Assembly (NCBI RefSeq): GCF_900129245.1
Contig: NZ_FQUT01000017.1
Location: 1-64,000 of the forward strand
Direction: 5' to 3'
DNA from: Chryseobacterium arachidis
GTDB taxonomy: Bacteria > Bacteroidota > Bacteroidia > Flavobacteriales > Weeksellaceae
DNA: 64,000 nucleotides
Below, piece by piece: positions 1 to 8,637 of this stretch (its first letter is position 1; each line of letters starts with the position of its first letter). The translations under genes were made by a program, and so were the position numbers. The notes beneath the pieces were generated by a model that saw only the letters and a list, made by a program, of their open reading frames with translations, ran no database searches and was not told the origin of the DNA.

Positions 1-747
1 TTTGAGGAAGTTTGTCATTATATCTTTTTTACTGAATATCAGCCGCTGTACTATATTTTGTGATCTGCATTTGAATAAGAAAGAAGTACTTTATTAATAT
101 TTAAATATTACTTTTTCAAATATATTTGGATATTTATTTATAAATTAAATTATTCATAATAATAATTCATTTTTAATAAAATTTAATCAAAAATTAAACA
201 AATAAAAATATTAATCATATACACAAAATAGTTCAATTATTTTAATAATTAACCAATAAAACAAGTTAATTATTCGGCAAATGTATTTATTTCAAAGATC
301 AAAAAACAAACATTATTATATAAAAAAAATTAAAATATAATTAAAATTTAAATAAAAAAATAGCGAAATATATAAAATAATCACAAAAAAGAGAATTAAC
401 ACGAATTAAAATCCTTAACATATCTAAAAATCAATATTTTACAATAATTAATTCACAAAAAAGTGTAGTCAAAAAAGCCTCCAAGTGGTGAATAAAAAAT
501 CGAAATTCTTATGTTAATTTTTATTAACAATAGACTACCAATGCAGAAATCTTTGTAAATTAGTCTTACTATGACAAGTCATGGAGATTTAAAAAAGATC
601 TGTTCCGGCTTGAAAATAAATTTCTAATTAGTTTTTTCAGATCATAACAAATCTGATTTCAACTTTTCGGTTTCTTTAAAATTACAGGTATTTATTTCTT
701 TTGATTAATGATAAAGCCTCTCTCAATTATGGTTTTTAAACAAAAAA
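1..747. other. AT-rich intergenic stretch at left edge
   Basis: No convincing gene was found here. The stretch is extremely A/T-rich up to about position 450 and has only short open frames. It probably holds the upstream region of a gene beyond the left edge. I cannot assign a promoter or repeat with confidence. Confidence 0.5.
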
Positions 748-778
748 AAATCAGAATAGAAATATTCTACTCTGATTT
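748..778 (-). terminator. Rho-independent terminator of the amidohydrolase gene
   Basis: Near-perfect inverted repeat with arms AAATCAGA and TCTGATTT extended by TAGAA/TTCTA across one mismatch. On the minus strand a run of T follows it (A-run at 742-750). It lies 23 nt after the stop codon at 801. Confidence 0.85.
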
Positions 779-800
779 ACATATTTGCTTAATTACTTTT

Positions 801-2708
801 TTATCCCTGTTCAAGAACTTTTTTAGGATGTAAAGCGTATACCTGCACTCCACCCAGCCAGGTTTCCAGCACAGGAATATTTCGCATTTTCATATACTGC
901 GAAGATTGGGTTGTAAGTGACAACGGATCCTCCTCCAAAATGACAAAATCAGCCAGATAACCTGTGTCTAATGAACCCGCCCACTGATCTGCATAACACT
1001 GCCAGGCTGCATCATAAGTAACAGCAACCAAAGCCTGCTCAGGAGTCAGGCATTCTTTCTCATTGAGAACTTCGATATTTTCTGTATTCTCTTCCATGAT
1101 TCTGGTAATAGATTGCTCCATCATTCTTAAAGGCCCCAATGGACTTACTTCATTGTCACTGTGGAGGGTAATCCTCATTCCTGCAGCCAAAGCCGAACCA
1201 CAAAGATCAAGCATCTTAACCTTATCTCCGAATATTACTTCTTTAAAAGCATATCCCCAATATCCTACGTGACCTATAAGAAAACTCGGGGAAACTCCCA
1301 TTTGCAACATTTCCGTGATCTGATCAGCTGTAAGAAGAGAGCAATGTTCGATACGGTTACGAAGTTCCGGACCTCTGTACCCGGCCAAAGCGCTTTGATA
1401 AGCATCTATTGCAAAGATCACTGCCTGATCACCATTAGCGTGAACCATCAAAGGCCACCCTTTGCCTGCTACAACAGTTTTAATTAATGTATCGTAATTC
1501 GGAGGAATCGTCGTTGGAGGGAGACCTGCCTGCGGAAAATTAAATATCCCGATATTATTGGCCGGCTCACATAAGTACGGAGTACTCTGATAACCGGTAA
1601 GCCCCTGGTTGGAACCATCAGAAACTACTTTTACATGTCCGTAATAAACCGGATTATAATTGGTAGGCGGTGTATAGGTTCCTAAACCATCGACATCTTT
1701 TTGATCAGAGCACAAAAGTGCACCACCGGTTCTTACCAATTCAGGATTAGTCGCTAAATAGCTAGTCAATACTTTTGTAAAATTATTGTTTAGCCCTGCA
1801 TCATACATAAAAGTAACCCCTCTTGAATTGGCCAGCTGAAACAGTTCTGTAAGATAATCATCAATATTAGCAGCCATGGCAGCAACTTGTTTTTTAACAA
1901 CTTCCAGTGCCGGAGTCATTTCTTTGCTTTCCTGCAGCTGTCCCTTGGTAGATGTGATATAGTTGTCAACCGTTTTATATTCCAGCCTAAGCTCAATACT
2001 TCTGTCAAACACATGATGCAATGCTTTTGTATTTAAATATAAAGTATGCATAGAAGCACTCAGCAATATCAATGGAACATCCGTATTAATACCATCAAGA
2101 ACTTCGTTGGTAATAGTTTGCAGTTCTTTTTCAGTGTCGCCAACCACCTCAGCAGCATTATTCTTTGGAACAAAAGGCATCAATGAAGGATCCAATCCTC
2201 TTCCTAAAAACACATAATCAGGATTTGTAGGAAGATTTGTATTGATTATTTTTCCGATATTCGGTAAATTGTATTCCTGCTTTAAATCCTGACCTTCAAA
2301 TGGACTTAGATCTATCCATTCCGTCATCATTGCCGTCGGGACAATATGCACGTGAGGCTCGATCAATCCGGGAAGCAGGGTTTGTTTACCGCTCAGCTTT
2401 TTAGCATGATATTCAGGATGATTTTTAATCATATATGCTTCTACCTTAATATGACTTCCTGTCACCACTACGTTTCCATTTGCTATTCCAATGGCTTCCA
2501 CAGTATCTGTTGATCCTCCGATCATGGGACGAATGGTACCGCCACTGATTAACAAGGTTTCCGATTGCTGACTAACAGGCTGCCCGTTACCAGACTTTGT
2601 TTTTCCAAGATTTTCGGGGCTGAAAAGTTCTTCTTTAAGAATTCCCAAAACAGGGTTGTTGCAGGCGCAATGTGTACAACCATGCGTGTGCGTGTGTTGC
2701 TTTTCCAT
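801..2708 (-). CDS. Amidohydrolase family 3 (YtcJ-like) metal-dependent hydrolase
   Basis: 635 aa, predicted to hydrolyse C-N bonds; substrate unknown. The architecture is that of the amidohydrolase_3/YtcJ family: an N-terminal beta-sandwich strand, the metal-binding HxH in LIEPHVHIVP (about residues 115-124), a mid-protein VHANGD motif, RIEHCSL, and a late HSDNEVSPLGP that supplies the last metal ligand region. The first 20 residues are odd. They hold a His/Cys cluster (HTHTHGCTHCAC) ahead of the domain, with no signal peptide, so the protein is probably cytoplasmic. The gene stands alone, with its own terminator 23 nt downstream. The family assignment is firm, the substrate is not. Confidence 0.88.
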   Translation of the reverse strand: MEKQHTHTHGCTHCACNNPVLGILKEELFSPENLGKTKSGNGQPVSQQSETLLISGGTIRPMIGGSTDTVEAIGIANGNVVVTGSHIKVEAYMIKNHPEYHAKKLSGKQTLLPGLIEPHVHIVPTAMMTEWIDLSPFEGQDLKQEYNLPNIGKIINTNLPTNPDYVFLGRGLDPSLMPFVPKNNAAEVVGDTEKELQTITNEVLDGINTDVPLILLSASMHTLYLNTKALHHVFDRSIELRLEYKTVDNYITSTKGQLQESKEMTPALEVVKKQVAAMAANIDDYLTELFQLANSRGVTFMYDAGLNNNFTKVLTSYLATNPELVRTGGALLCSDQKDVDGLGTYTPPTNYNPVYYGHVKVVSDGSNQGLTGYQSTPYLCEPANNIGIFNFPQAGLPPTTIPPNYDTLIKTVVAGKGWPLMVHANGDQAVIFAIDAYQSALAGYRGPELRNRIEHCSLLTADQITEMLQMGVSPSFLIGHVGYWGYAFKEVIFGDKVKMLDLCGSALAAGMRITLHSDNEVSPLGPLRMMEQSITRIMEENTENIEVLNEKECLTPEQALVAVTYDAAWQCYADQWAGSLDTGYLADFVILEEDPLSLTTQSSQYMKMRNIPVLETWLGGVQVYALHPKKVLEQG

Positions 2709-3040
2709 AGAGTTTTGATTTGGTTAATTTGTTTTTAAATATTCACTTATTGTGGATATATAAAAATAATAAAAATTTCAATCCCAAATCATAAAAACTA
2801 TATTAATAATTAAAATTTATTTAAAAATCTACTAAAATAAAGTGAAATATTTAAACTATATTAAATAAAAATTACTTTAAACAGACGGACAACGGGAATA
2901 TAATTACTATTAAAAAATTTGAAAACTAAATTTATCTGTCAATAAAATTCCATAGAATTATAAGAAATAAAGTAAAATATTCTGATAAAACTTTCATTGC
3001 TTATTTTTTAGCAGGTTAAAATATAACAGAGACAAAAAAA
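2709..3040. other. AT-rich intergenic region
   Basis: This holds the leader of the amidohydrolase gene and the tail after the small gene's terminator. There is no open frame of substance. I see no clear TAnnTTTG box close to the amidohydrolase start. Confidence 0.5.
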
Positions 3041-3057
3041 AGCTGCATAATGCAGCT
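3041..3057 (-). terminator. Terminator of the small 3.1-kb gene
   Basis: AGCTGCATAATGCAGCT is a compact hairpin followed on the minus strand by a seven-T run. It lies 28 nt past the stop codon of the small minus-strand gene and supports that gene being real. Confidence 0.85.
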
Positions 3058-3084
3058 TACGATTGTTTTTTTATAAGATAAATA

Positions 3085-3243
3085 TTATACCCCATAATTT
3101 AAATTTCCTGTTGCACCCTGAGGCAGAAAAACTACTTTTCTCTTGATGCTTTTTGCTTTTTCAAGAGCTTTTAGGGCTTTTTGACGTTCCAACTCCCTGC
3201 TGAAGTGCGAATTGATGTTTTCTGATTCTGTAGATGATTTCAT
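3085..3243 (-). CDS. Small charged protein of unknown function
   Basis: 52 aa if it starts at the internal Met (MKSSTESENINSH); the same frame is open upstream to an ATG at 3273, giving 62 aa. I prefer the inner start because the extra residues (MTVTHQKYYS) look like translated leader. The middle (about residues 13-35) is a Lys/Arg/Glu-rich helix (RELERQKALKALEKAK). The C-terminal tail is different, with Pro, Gly and Asn (FLPQGATGNLNYGV). There is no signal peptide or membrane segment and I do not recognise a family. The helical leader plus short tail could suit a ribosomally made peptide precursor, but no modifying enzyme lies nearby. A dedicated terminator follows. Confidence 0.6.
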   Translation of the reverse strand: MKSSTESENINSHFSRELERQKALKALEKAKSIKRKVVFLPQGATGNLNYGV

Positions 3244-3313
3244 ACTATAATATTTTTGGTGTGTTACAGTCATCCAATCTAAAAGTGTACCATTTTAATT
3301 GCAACTGCACTGA

Positions 3314-3354
3314 TGTGGTATACAAAATAATAATGATACCTCATACATACCACA
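3314..3354. promoter_or_regulatory. Wide inverted repeat TGTGGTAT...ATACCACA
   Basis: Perfect 8-bp arms (3314-3321 and 3347-3354) in the divergent gap between the small minus-strand gene and the 92-aa plus-strand gene. The core ATGTGGTATA also occurs near 5310 upstream of the Crp-family gene, so a shared regulator is possible. This is inference from the repeat alone. Confidence 0.3.
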
Positions 3355-3523
3355 AAATAAAACAATTAACGGAGCGAAAATTCACCTTTTAACAATCAAA
3401 AATTCAATGATAGCAGCGAATAACTGCAATTACAGTATAGGAAAATATATTTATTGTCTCAGATGTTAACCGTGTCAAAAATTTATTCTTATAAAGTTTT
3501 ATTAACTTAGCAGAAAAAAGGTC

Positions 3524-3802
3524 GTGTCGTATATATTAAAAACAACATCTCAGGGACTGATCTATATAAAGGCATCAAGTGTTATAAAAGTTGTTAAGCC
3601 CAATTCTATTGAAGGAGCTAAAATACTGGGGAAACCACTCATCATTAATGCAAACCATATTGGCTTTCTGAGTTTTGATTCTGAGGGTAAAGTGACGTAT
3701 TTTATGGCTAACGGCTTTGAAATATCTATGAATCTGTTTTATGATGAAGCTGAAGAGGCTCTGAATTGTGCGAAAGCCAATATTGAAAAGATCATCAAGT
3801 AG
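3524..3802 (+). CDS. Hypothetical protein, 92 aa
   Basis: Starts at GTG; no better ATG exists in frame. The sequence alternates short strands (GLIYIKASSVIKVV, PLIINANHIGFLSF) and ends in a helix, suggesting a small alpha/beta domain. The early GLIYIKASSVIKV resembles the strand pattern of LytTR-like DNA-binding modules, but the key basic residues are not obvious and I do not assign it. It has no signal peptide. It is convergent with the downstream MarR gene, with 51 bp between the two. Confidence 0.6.
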   Translation: MSYILKTTSQGLIYIKASSVIKVVKPNSIEGAKILGKPLIINANHIGFLSFDSEGKVTYFMANGFEISMNLFYDEAEEALNCAKANIEKIIK

Positions 3803-3853
3803 CTTCCGTTTAATTTTTCTTACCAAAGCAAATTTTATTCAAAACCTTTCCGC

Positions 3854-4531
3854 CTACTGATCATTTTTAGGCAAATACTCATTCATTACGATATCAAGAA
3901 GGTTTTTACATTTAGAGTTTTTAGCAAAAACGGACTGATGAAACTGATCTAATTTGGTAAGTATTGTGATAAGCTCCAATCTCTCCGCATGCGTTAAATC
4001 TCCTGCAACAATTGTAGTAGCCTTTCGGATTTTTCCCATCTGTTCTTCTAATGCCGTATTTCCTTTATCGGTAATCCTGATCACCTTTGCCCGCCGGTCG
4101 GTTTCAGAAATTACCTGCTCGATCCAGCCTAATTTGTAGAGTCTGGAAATAATAAGCATTCCGGCGGACTTATCATGAACATTTTTCTTAATAAGCTCCG
4201 CTTTATTCATCGCACCAAACGCTTTCAGATTGATGAGGTAAATAAAATCTTCCTGAGTGGCAAAATCTGAACCTGCAATGGCTGATTTTGAGTAGGTTTT
4301 CGCATACCTGTTCAGATGAACCAATAAAGTGCTTATCGCACTTTCAGCTGATCTTCCATTCTCTTTCCCTTCCCAATAAGGTTCCTGAGTAATCGTATGA
4401 TTTTCACGATGTTCCTTATCTGTGATCCACCGCTTAAATCCGCTGATATCATCTGAATATCTTTTATTAATATTTACTGCTTCGAAATCACCGACTAAAT
4501 CCAATATATCTTTCAAAAGTTTATAATTCAT
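3854..4531 (-). CDS. MarR-family winged-helix regulator
   Basis: 225 aa, longer than the typical 140-160 aa because of an N-terminal extension of about 70 residues. The winged helix spans about residues 90-180: MNKAELIKKN (helix 2), KSAGMLIISRLYKLGWIEQ (recognition helix), and the wing with DRRAKVIRITDKG, the family hallmark (D-x-R-x4-I-x-L-T). It probably represses genes in response to a small ligand; the target is unknown. It is transcribed alone. The start at 4531 fits because the helices begin at once. The assignment is good. Confidence 0.85.
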   Translation of the reverse strand: MNYKLLKDILDLVGDFEAVNINKRYSDDISGFKRWITDKEHRENHTITQEPYWEGKENGRSAESAISTLLVHLNRYAKTYSKSAIAGSDFATQEDFIYLINLKAFGAMNKAELIKKNVHDKSAGMLIISRLYKLGWIEQVISETDRRAKVIRITDKGNTALEEQMGKIRKATTIVAGDLTHAERLELITILTKLDQFHQSVFAKNSKCKNLLDIVMNEYLPKNDQ

Positions 4532-4630
4532 TATGCAGAATTTGTCTACAAATATACAATATGGACTTTTAATAAGTACATTATCTTACGTATTTTAAGT
4601 CTGATAAATTACAGATTATGCTAACATTAC

Positions 4631-5227
4631 CTAGCAGTAAATCCTCCTATTTTTTATTTTAATCCTGTTCTCGTTCTCCATCTTTTTCACAGTACGAATC
4701 ACTGTTTCTACACGCAGTCCGGTAAGGTTTGCCAACTGCTGCCTTGTTAAAGGAACCTCAAAAGAAAAAGGTTTCATTTCCATAAAGTCTCTTTTTAAAT
4801 AATTGAGCACACTTTCTATTCTCGCAGCGGGATCCTGGGAAATTAAAGTAAACAGCATATAATATCTGTCGGAAAGTCTGTTGGCAATATGACCGAACAG
4901 CCGAAGCGAGACATCCGGATTTTCATTAAGAATCTGTAAAAATTCAGCTTTTGGAATTTTCAGAATTTTACATTTACTTTTGGCAATTGCAGTAATATTA
5001 TACGGCAAATCCCCAAAAAGAAACGATTCTCCGACACTTTGCCCATCAAAAAAAATATGCTGGGTAAACTCTTTTCCATCTTCATGGTAATTATTCAACT
5101 CTACAACTCCCTTTACAATCTGGTAATAATATTTGGGAAAGCTACCTTCCGAAAATATTTCCTGATGTATGTTGTAATCTTCATAGAATGCTCCATGATT
5201 CAGCAGCAAATCTTCACTGATTATCAT
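4631..5227 (-). CDS. Crp/Fnr-family transcriptional regulator
   Basis: 198 aa. The N-terminal cyclic-nucleotide-binding beta-roll (about residues 15-115) includes GQSVGESFLFGDLPYNITAIA, a degenerate form of the phosphate-binding cassette. The linker helix follows, then a C-terminal winged helix with LTRQQLANLTGLRVETVIRT (about residues 160-180), the recognition helix of Crp-type proteins. No Fe-S cysteines are arranged as in Fnr. The effector is unknown. Two palindromes lie upstream (5249-5260, 5294-5316), which suggests autoregulation. The broken catalase gene is the next gene beyond them on the same strand. Confidence 0.88.
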   Translation of the reverse strand: MIISEDLLLNHGAFYEDYNIHQEIFSEGSFPKYYYQIVKGVVELNNYHEDGKEFTQHIFFDGQSVGESFLFGDLPYNITAIAKSKCKILKIPKAEFLQILNENPDVSLRLFGHIANRLSDRYYMLFTLISQDPAARIESVLNYLKRDFMEMKPFSFEVPLTRQQLANLTGLRVETVIRTVKKMENENRIKIKNRRIYC

Positions 5228-5248
5228 AATATCAATTTTTATTGTTTA

Positions 5249-5260
5249 AGATGATCATCT
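5249..5260. promoter_or_regulatory. Perfect 12-bp palindrome upstream of the Crp gene
   Basis: AGATGATCATCT lies 22 bp upstream of the Crp-family start codon. It is a plausible operator, but a 12-bp palindrome alone is weak evidence. Confidence 0.35.
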
Positions 5261-5293
5261 CGTAAAAAATTACCTCAATACATCAAAAGGCAA

Positions 5294-5316
5294 ACCACAT
5301 TGATAATAAATGTGGT
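5294..5316. promoter_or_regulatory. Palindrome ACCACAT-N9-ATGTGGT, candidate Crp-type operator
   Basis: Seven-base perfect arms with a 9-base spacer, about 67 bp upstream of the Crp-family start. The size suits a dimeric helix-turn-helix regulator. It lies between the Crp gene and the catalase remnant, so it could serve the Crp promoter. Its function is inferred. Confidence 0.45.
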
Positions 5317-5466
5317 ATATGGATATTTTTTTTCAAAAATGTGGGAAACTTATTAAACAATCTAAATATAATTGAATTATGCTGTCCGAATCAAAAAGGG
5401 TAAATATATCTGACAGTAAGACAAAAAAAATTCCGACAGCATGTATCGAAATTTTATAATCATTAA

Positions 5467-6930
5467 TCAGGAATAAGAATTTCCTATTGCTTCCTGCAGA
5501 CTCAGCCCAAGTGCATCCGCAACTCCCAGGCCATAAGCAGGATCTGCCTGATAACAGTTATGGATGTGGCGCAACTGTATAAATCTCTGAGCTCCGGAAA
5601 TTGCCCGGGCTGTATTGGCAAATAATAATCCTTTCTTTTCTGGAGTCAGCAGCCTGAAAAGATTTCCCGGCTGTGAAAAATAGTCATTGTCTTCGCGATG
5701 ATCCCAGTAAGATGCATCGCCGGATAATGATAACGGCGGCTCCTTTTGTTGGGGTTGGTCTTGCCATTCTCCGAAACTGTTGGGTTCATAGGAAATTGCG
5801 CCGCCATAATTTCCGTCCACCCGCATGGCCCCGTCTCTGTGGAATGCGTGATAAGGACATTTTGAAGCATTTACCGGAATCTGATAATGATTTACGCCGA
5901 GACGGTACCGCTGGGCATCACCATAAGAAAAAAGCCTGCCCTGAAGCATCTTATCCGGTGAAAAACCAATTCCGGGAACTACATTAGCGGGATTGAAAGC
6001 GGCCTGTTCTACTTCTGCAAAATAATTTTCGGGATTTCTGTTCAATACAAATTTCCCTACAGGAATCAGGGGATAATCTTTATGCGGCCAGACCTTTGTA
6101 AGATCAAAAGGATTGATCGGATAATTATTTGCTTCAGCTTCCGTCATAATCTGCACAAAAAACTGCCATTCCGGGAAATTACCATTCTCAATACTGTCAT
6201 ACAAATCTCTTTGATGACTTTCCCTGTCGTTTCCTATTAAGTTGCCAGCTTCCTCATCAGATATATTTTCGATTCCCTGTTGTGTCCTGAAATGAAACTT
6301 TACCCAAAAACGTTCATGCTGCGCATTGATAAAACTGAACGTATGACTCCCAAAACCATGCATGTGCCTGTAAGACTTAGGGATTCCCCTGTCTGACATC
6401 ACAATGGTCACCTGATGCAGAGCTTCCGGAAGAAGGGTCCAAAAATCCCAGTTGTTGTCTGCGCTCCGCATGTTGGTGCGTGGATCGCGTTTTACGGCAT
6501 GGTTCAGATCCGGAAATTTCTTAGGATCGCGGAGGAAAAATACAGGTGTATTGTTCCCTACCAAATCCCAGTTTCCTTCCTAGGTATAAAATTTCAGGGC
6601 AAAACCTCTGATATCCCTTTCTGCGTCAGCCGCTCCCCTTTCTCCTGCTACTGTAGAGAACCTTACGAAAAGTGGTGTGGTTTTTCCGATTTCAGAAAAG
6701 ATATCTGCTTTGGTATATTGGGTAATATCGTGGGTAACGGTAAACTCTCCGTAAGCGCCGGAACCTTTGGCATGCATTCTTCTCTCAGGAATCACCTCTC
6801 TGTCGAAGTGAGCCATTTTCTCCAGAAACCAAAAGTCCTGCAGCAATGCGGGGCCGTGTTTTCCTGCAGTCATTATATTCTGATTATCCGGTACGGGTGT
6901 ACCTGTTGCGGTTGTTAGTTTTTTTTCCAT
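5467..6930 (-). pseudogene. katA: Monofunctional heme catalase interrupted by an in-frame amber codon
   Basis: Read as one frame this is a 487-residue clade-3-type catalase, a normal length. Codon 117 (6580-6582) is TAG, in the context ...ALKFYT-stop-EGNWDLVGNN. Catalases usually have Glu there (FYTEEGNWD), so a single GAG-to-TAG change explains it; there is no frameshift. The N-terminal part keeps the catalytic His (RRMHAKG, residue 53). The C-terminal part keeps the distal Asn (VGNNTPVFF) and the proximal heme Tyr (GRLFSYGDAQRYRLG). Neither half can work alone. Apart from the stop the sequence looks intact, so the lesion is either recent or a sequencing error. Confidence 0.85.
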
Positions 6931-7029
6931 AAATAAAAAATAATTGGTTATAAGTTGTTGTAGTAAACTGCAGATTGTTCATTGGTTATTTCGATTCGTA
7001 AATTCAGATAATTATTATTAATAATGGAT

Positions 7030-7800
7030 TTACAGTTTTTCATACCAGTCTAAAATATAATCCGCTACCAATTCCCATCCGGGTTCTCCACAGATAAAAT
7101 GGCTTTTGTTATCAAAAATTTTTAGATCTACCCTGCTGTTTTTATCCCTGTATTTTTGAGCCAGCGTTGTCGTGAGGGAAGCCGGAAAAATAGTGTCACT
7201 GCCACCTCCAATGAATAAAATCGGCTGATGAGGCTTATTAAAATCAATATTTGAAAAAGAGTTCAGCACCAGTTCACGGCTTACCTTAAAACTTTCGGGC
7301 ACCGCAAAACTGTCGAAAGCTTGTTCTCTGTCTCTCTCGTGAAGGGTATTGAAAAAGCATCTGTCGTACCAGTCGCGGCTCCCCATGAAATATTTTTTAG
7401 ACGAGAAGAAGCCAAATGCCGGCAATACGGCTTTCAGTGTTGTAAACGGAGGAAACACATTCTTCGGAGGGGCTCCGTCTATGCTTACGGCTGCTATGGC
7501 TTTATTCATTTCAAGTAATTTCATTGTGGCCATTCCCGCCATGGAATGCCCGATGATCAATGGCTTTTCCGGCAGGTTGTCTGCAAGCCTCGCGATATTA
7601 TTTACCACGTCTATAAAACCTGTTTTAGTAAGATCCGGATGTACCTGCTTTCTAAGCTCAGAAGGAATTCCTTCGTGGCCGGGATTAACGGGTGTATAAA
7701 CAGTGTACCCTCTTTTTTCATAACGGTCTTTCCACTTTATCCAACTTAAATCGTTGACAAAGTTTCCGTGTATAAGAATAATGGATTTTGATTGGGTCAT
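7030..7800 (-). CDS. Alpha/beta hydrolase
   Basis: 256 aa, cytoplasmic. The fold markers are the oxyanion-hole HGNF (residues 11-14), the nucleophile elbow GHSMAG with Ser86, and the late acid/His region GGGSDTIFP and NKSHFICGEPG. The substrate is unknown; non-heme chloroperoxidase-like and esterase-like enzymes share this pattern. It is a single gene, 99 bp upstream of the catalase remnant on the same strand. No signal peptide is present. Confidence 0.85.
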   Translation of the reverse strand: MTQSKSIILIHGNFVNDLSWIKWKDRYEKRGYTVYTPVNPGHEGIPSELRKQVHPDLTKTGFIDVVNNIARLADNLPEKPLIIGHSMAGMATMKLLEMNKAIAAVSIDGAPPKNVFPPFTTLKAVLPAFGFFSSKKYFMGSRDWYDRCFFNTLHERDREQAFDSFAVPESFKVSRELVLNSFSNIDFNKPHQPILFIGGGSDTIFPASLTTTLAQKYRDKNSRVDLKIFDNKSHFICGEPGWELVADYILDWYEKL

Positions 7801-8103
7801 AAGATAAGATATTTGCTTATTAATAAAGATGATAAATCATGTCTGTTTTAATAACTGTTGACCAGTATAGTCAGTTCCAAGGGGTAAATTTTTATTTTAA
7901 AATAACAAAATCTACAAAAGGCTTCCAATTGGAATTAAAATCCCCCTTCTACGTATAAGGCTGCCCAAGAGCATCGTCTGTAACAGTTACTTTTCAGCCA
8001 GTCGTCCTGCATTGTACTAACATCGCTTTCCCTGTTCCGAGTTTTTGCTCCTGATGGATTGTCGATAATGAATATTTTTTATTATCGTGGCTAAATACTA
8101 TTT
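7801..8103. other. Intergenic gap with a possible short gene relic
   Basis: No complete gene. On the minus strand 7935-8078 is open for 47 codons plus a stop, without a normal start codon, and ends DDWLKSNCYRRCSWAA then LYVEGGF. It may be a relic or chance. An inverted repeat CGATAAT/ATTATCG sits at 8063-8087, without a T-run. Confidence 0.35.
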
Positions 8104-8634
8104 TTAACTCCAAACACCGGCTAAAGCTTTACTTTCGATATCTTTTGCAAACAATGGCGTTTCTTCCTGATTATGCTCCCGAAGGTGTGCACTCATATCA
8201 TTTTTAATAGGATCCAAATCAGAAATATTGAGTTTCTTCATTGATTCCTGAAAATCTTCCGTTAGATAAACAACTACATGGTTAGACAGCTCACAGGAAG
8301 ATTCCGAGATTTTAGCAAGCTTCAGTTCCCACTTAATTCCCAATGTAGTACGACCTGAGGGCGAAAGAGAATCAGAAATAGAATTAACGCTGCAATGATC
8401 CTTTTCAGCAACATCTTCCACATAATGCTGAATTAATAAATTATCCGCAATCTGTTCCACATTAATTGACATTCTTTTTCCTTCAGTACTTAGAGAATTG
8501 CCGCATGCTATATGGGCAGAAGAACATTGCTTATATTCCTGATCTGTTAATGTAAATAGCCATTCGGTAAGATTTATACTTTCAAGAGGAGCATTGATTA
8601 CCGCTGTCATTGTACTTTCTGTAAAAGCTTCCAT
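8104..8634 (-). CDS. Uncharacterised protein, partner of the isochorismatase-like hydrolase
   Basis: 176 aa with no signal peptide or membrane segment. The strands and the long final helix (ESMKKLNISDLDPIKNDMSAHL) resemble a START/SRPBCC-like small domain, but I cannot assign it firmly. It follows the isochorismatase-like gene by 3 bp on the same strand, so the two are almost certainly cotranscribed and probably act in the same pathway. Two Cys pairs (QCSSAHIAC, KDHCSV) are present, without a clear metal motif. Confidence 0.65.
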   Translation of the reverse strand: MEAFTESTMTAVINAPLESINLTEWLFTLTDQEYKQCSSAHIACGNSLSTEGKRMSINVEQIADNLLIQHYVEDVAEKDHCSVNSISDSLSPSGRTTLGIKWELKLAKISESSCELSNHVVVYLTEDFQESMKKLNISDLDPIKNDMSAHLREHNQEETPLFAKDIESKALAGVWS

Positions 8635-8637
8635 AAT

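Noticed and set aside
6580..6582. Pyrrolysine or programmed readthrough at the amber codon
   Set aside because: No pyrrolysine machinery is expected in this phylum and the residue in homologues is an ordinary Glu.
6550..6600. Frameshift in the catalase gene
   Set aside because: Both halves are in the same frame; 6930 down to 5467 is 488 codons with a single TAG.
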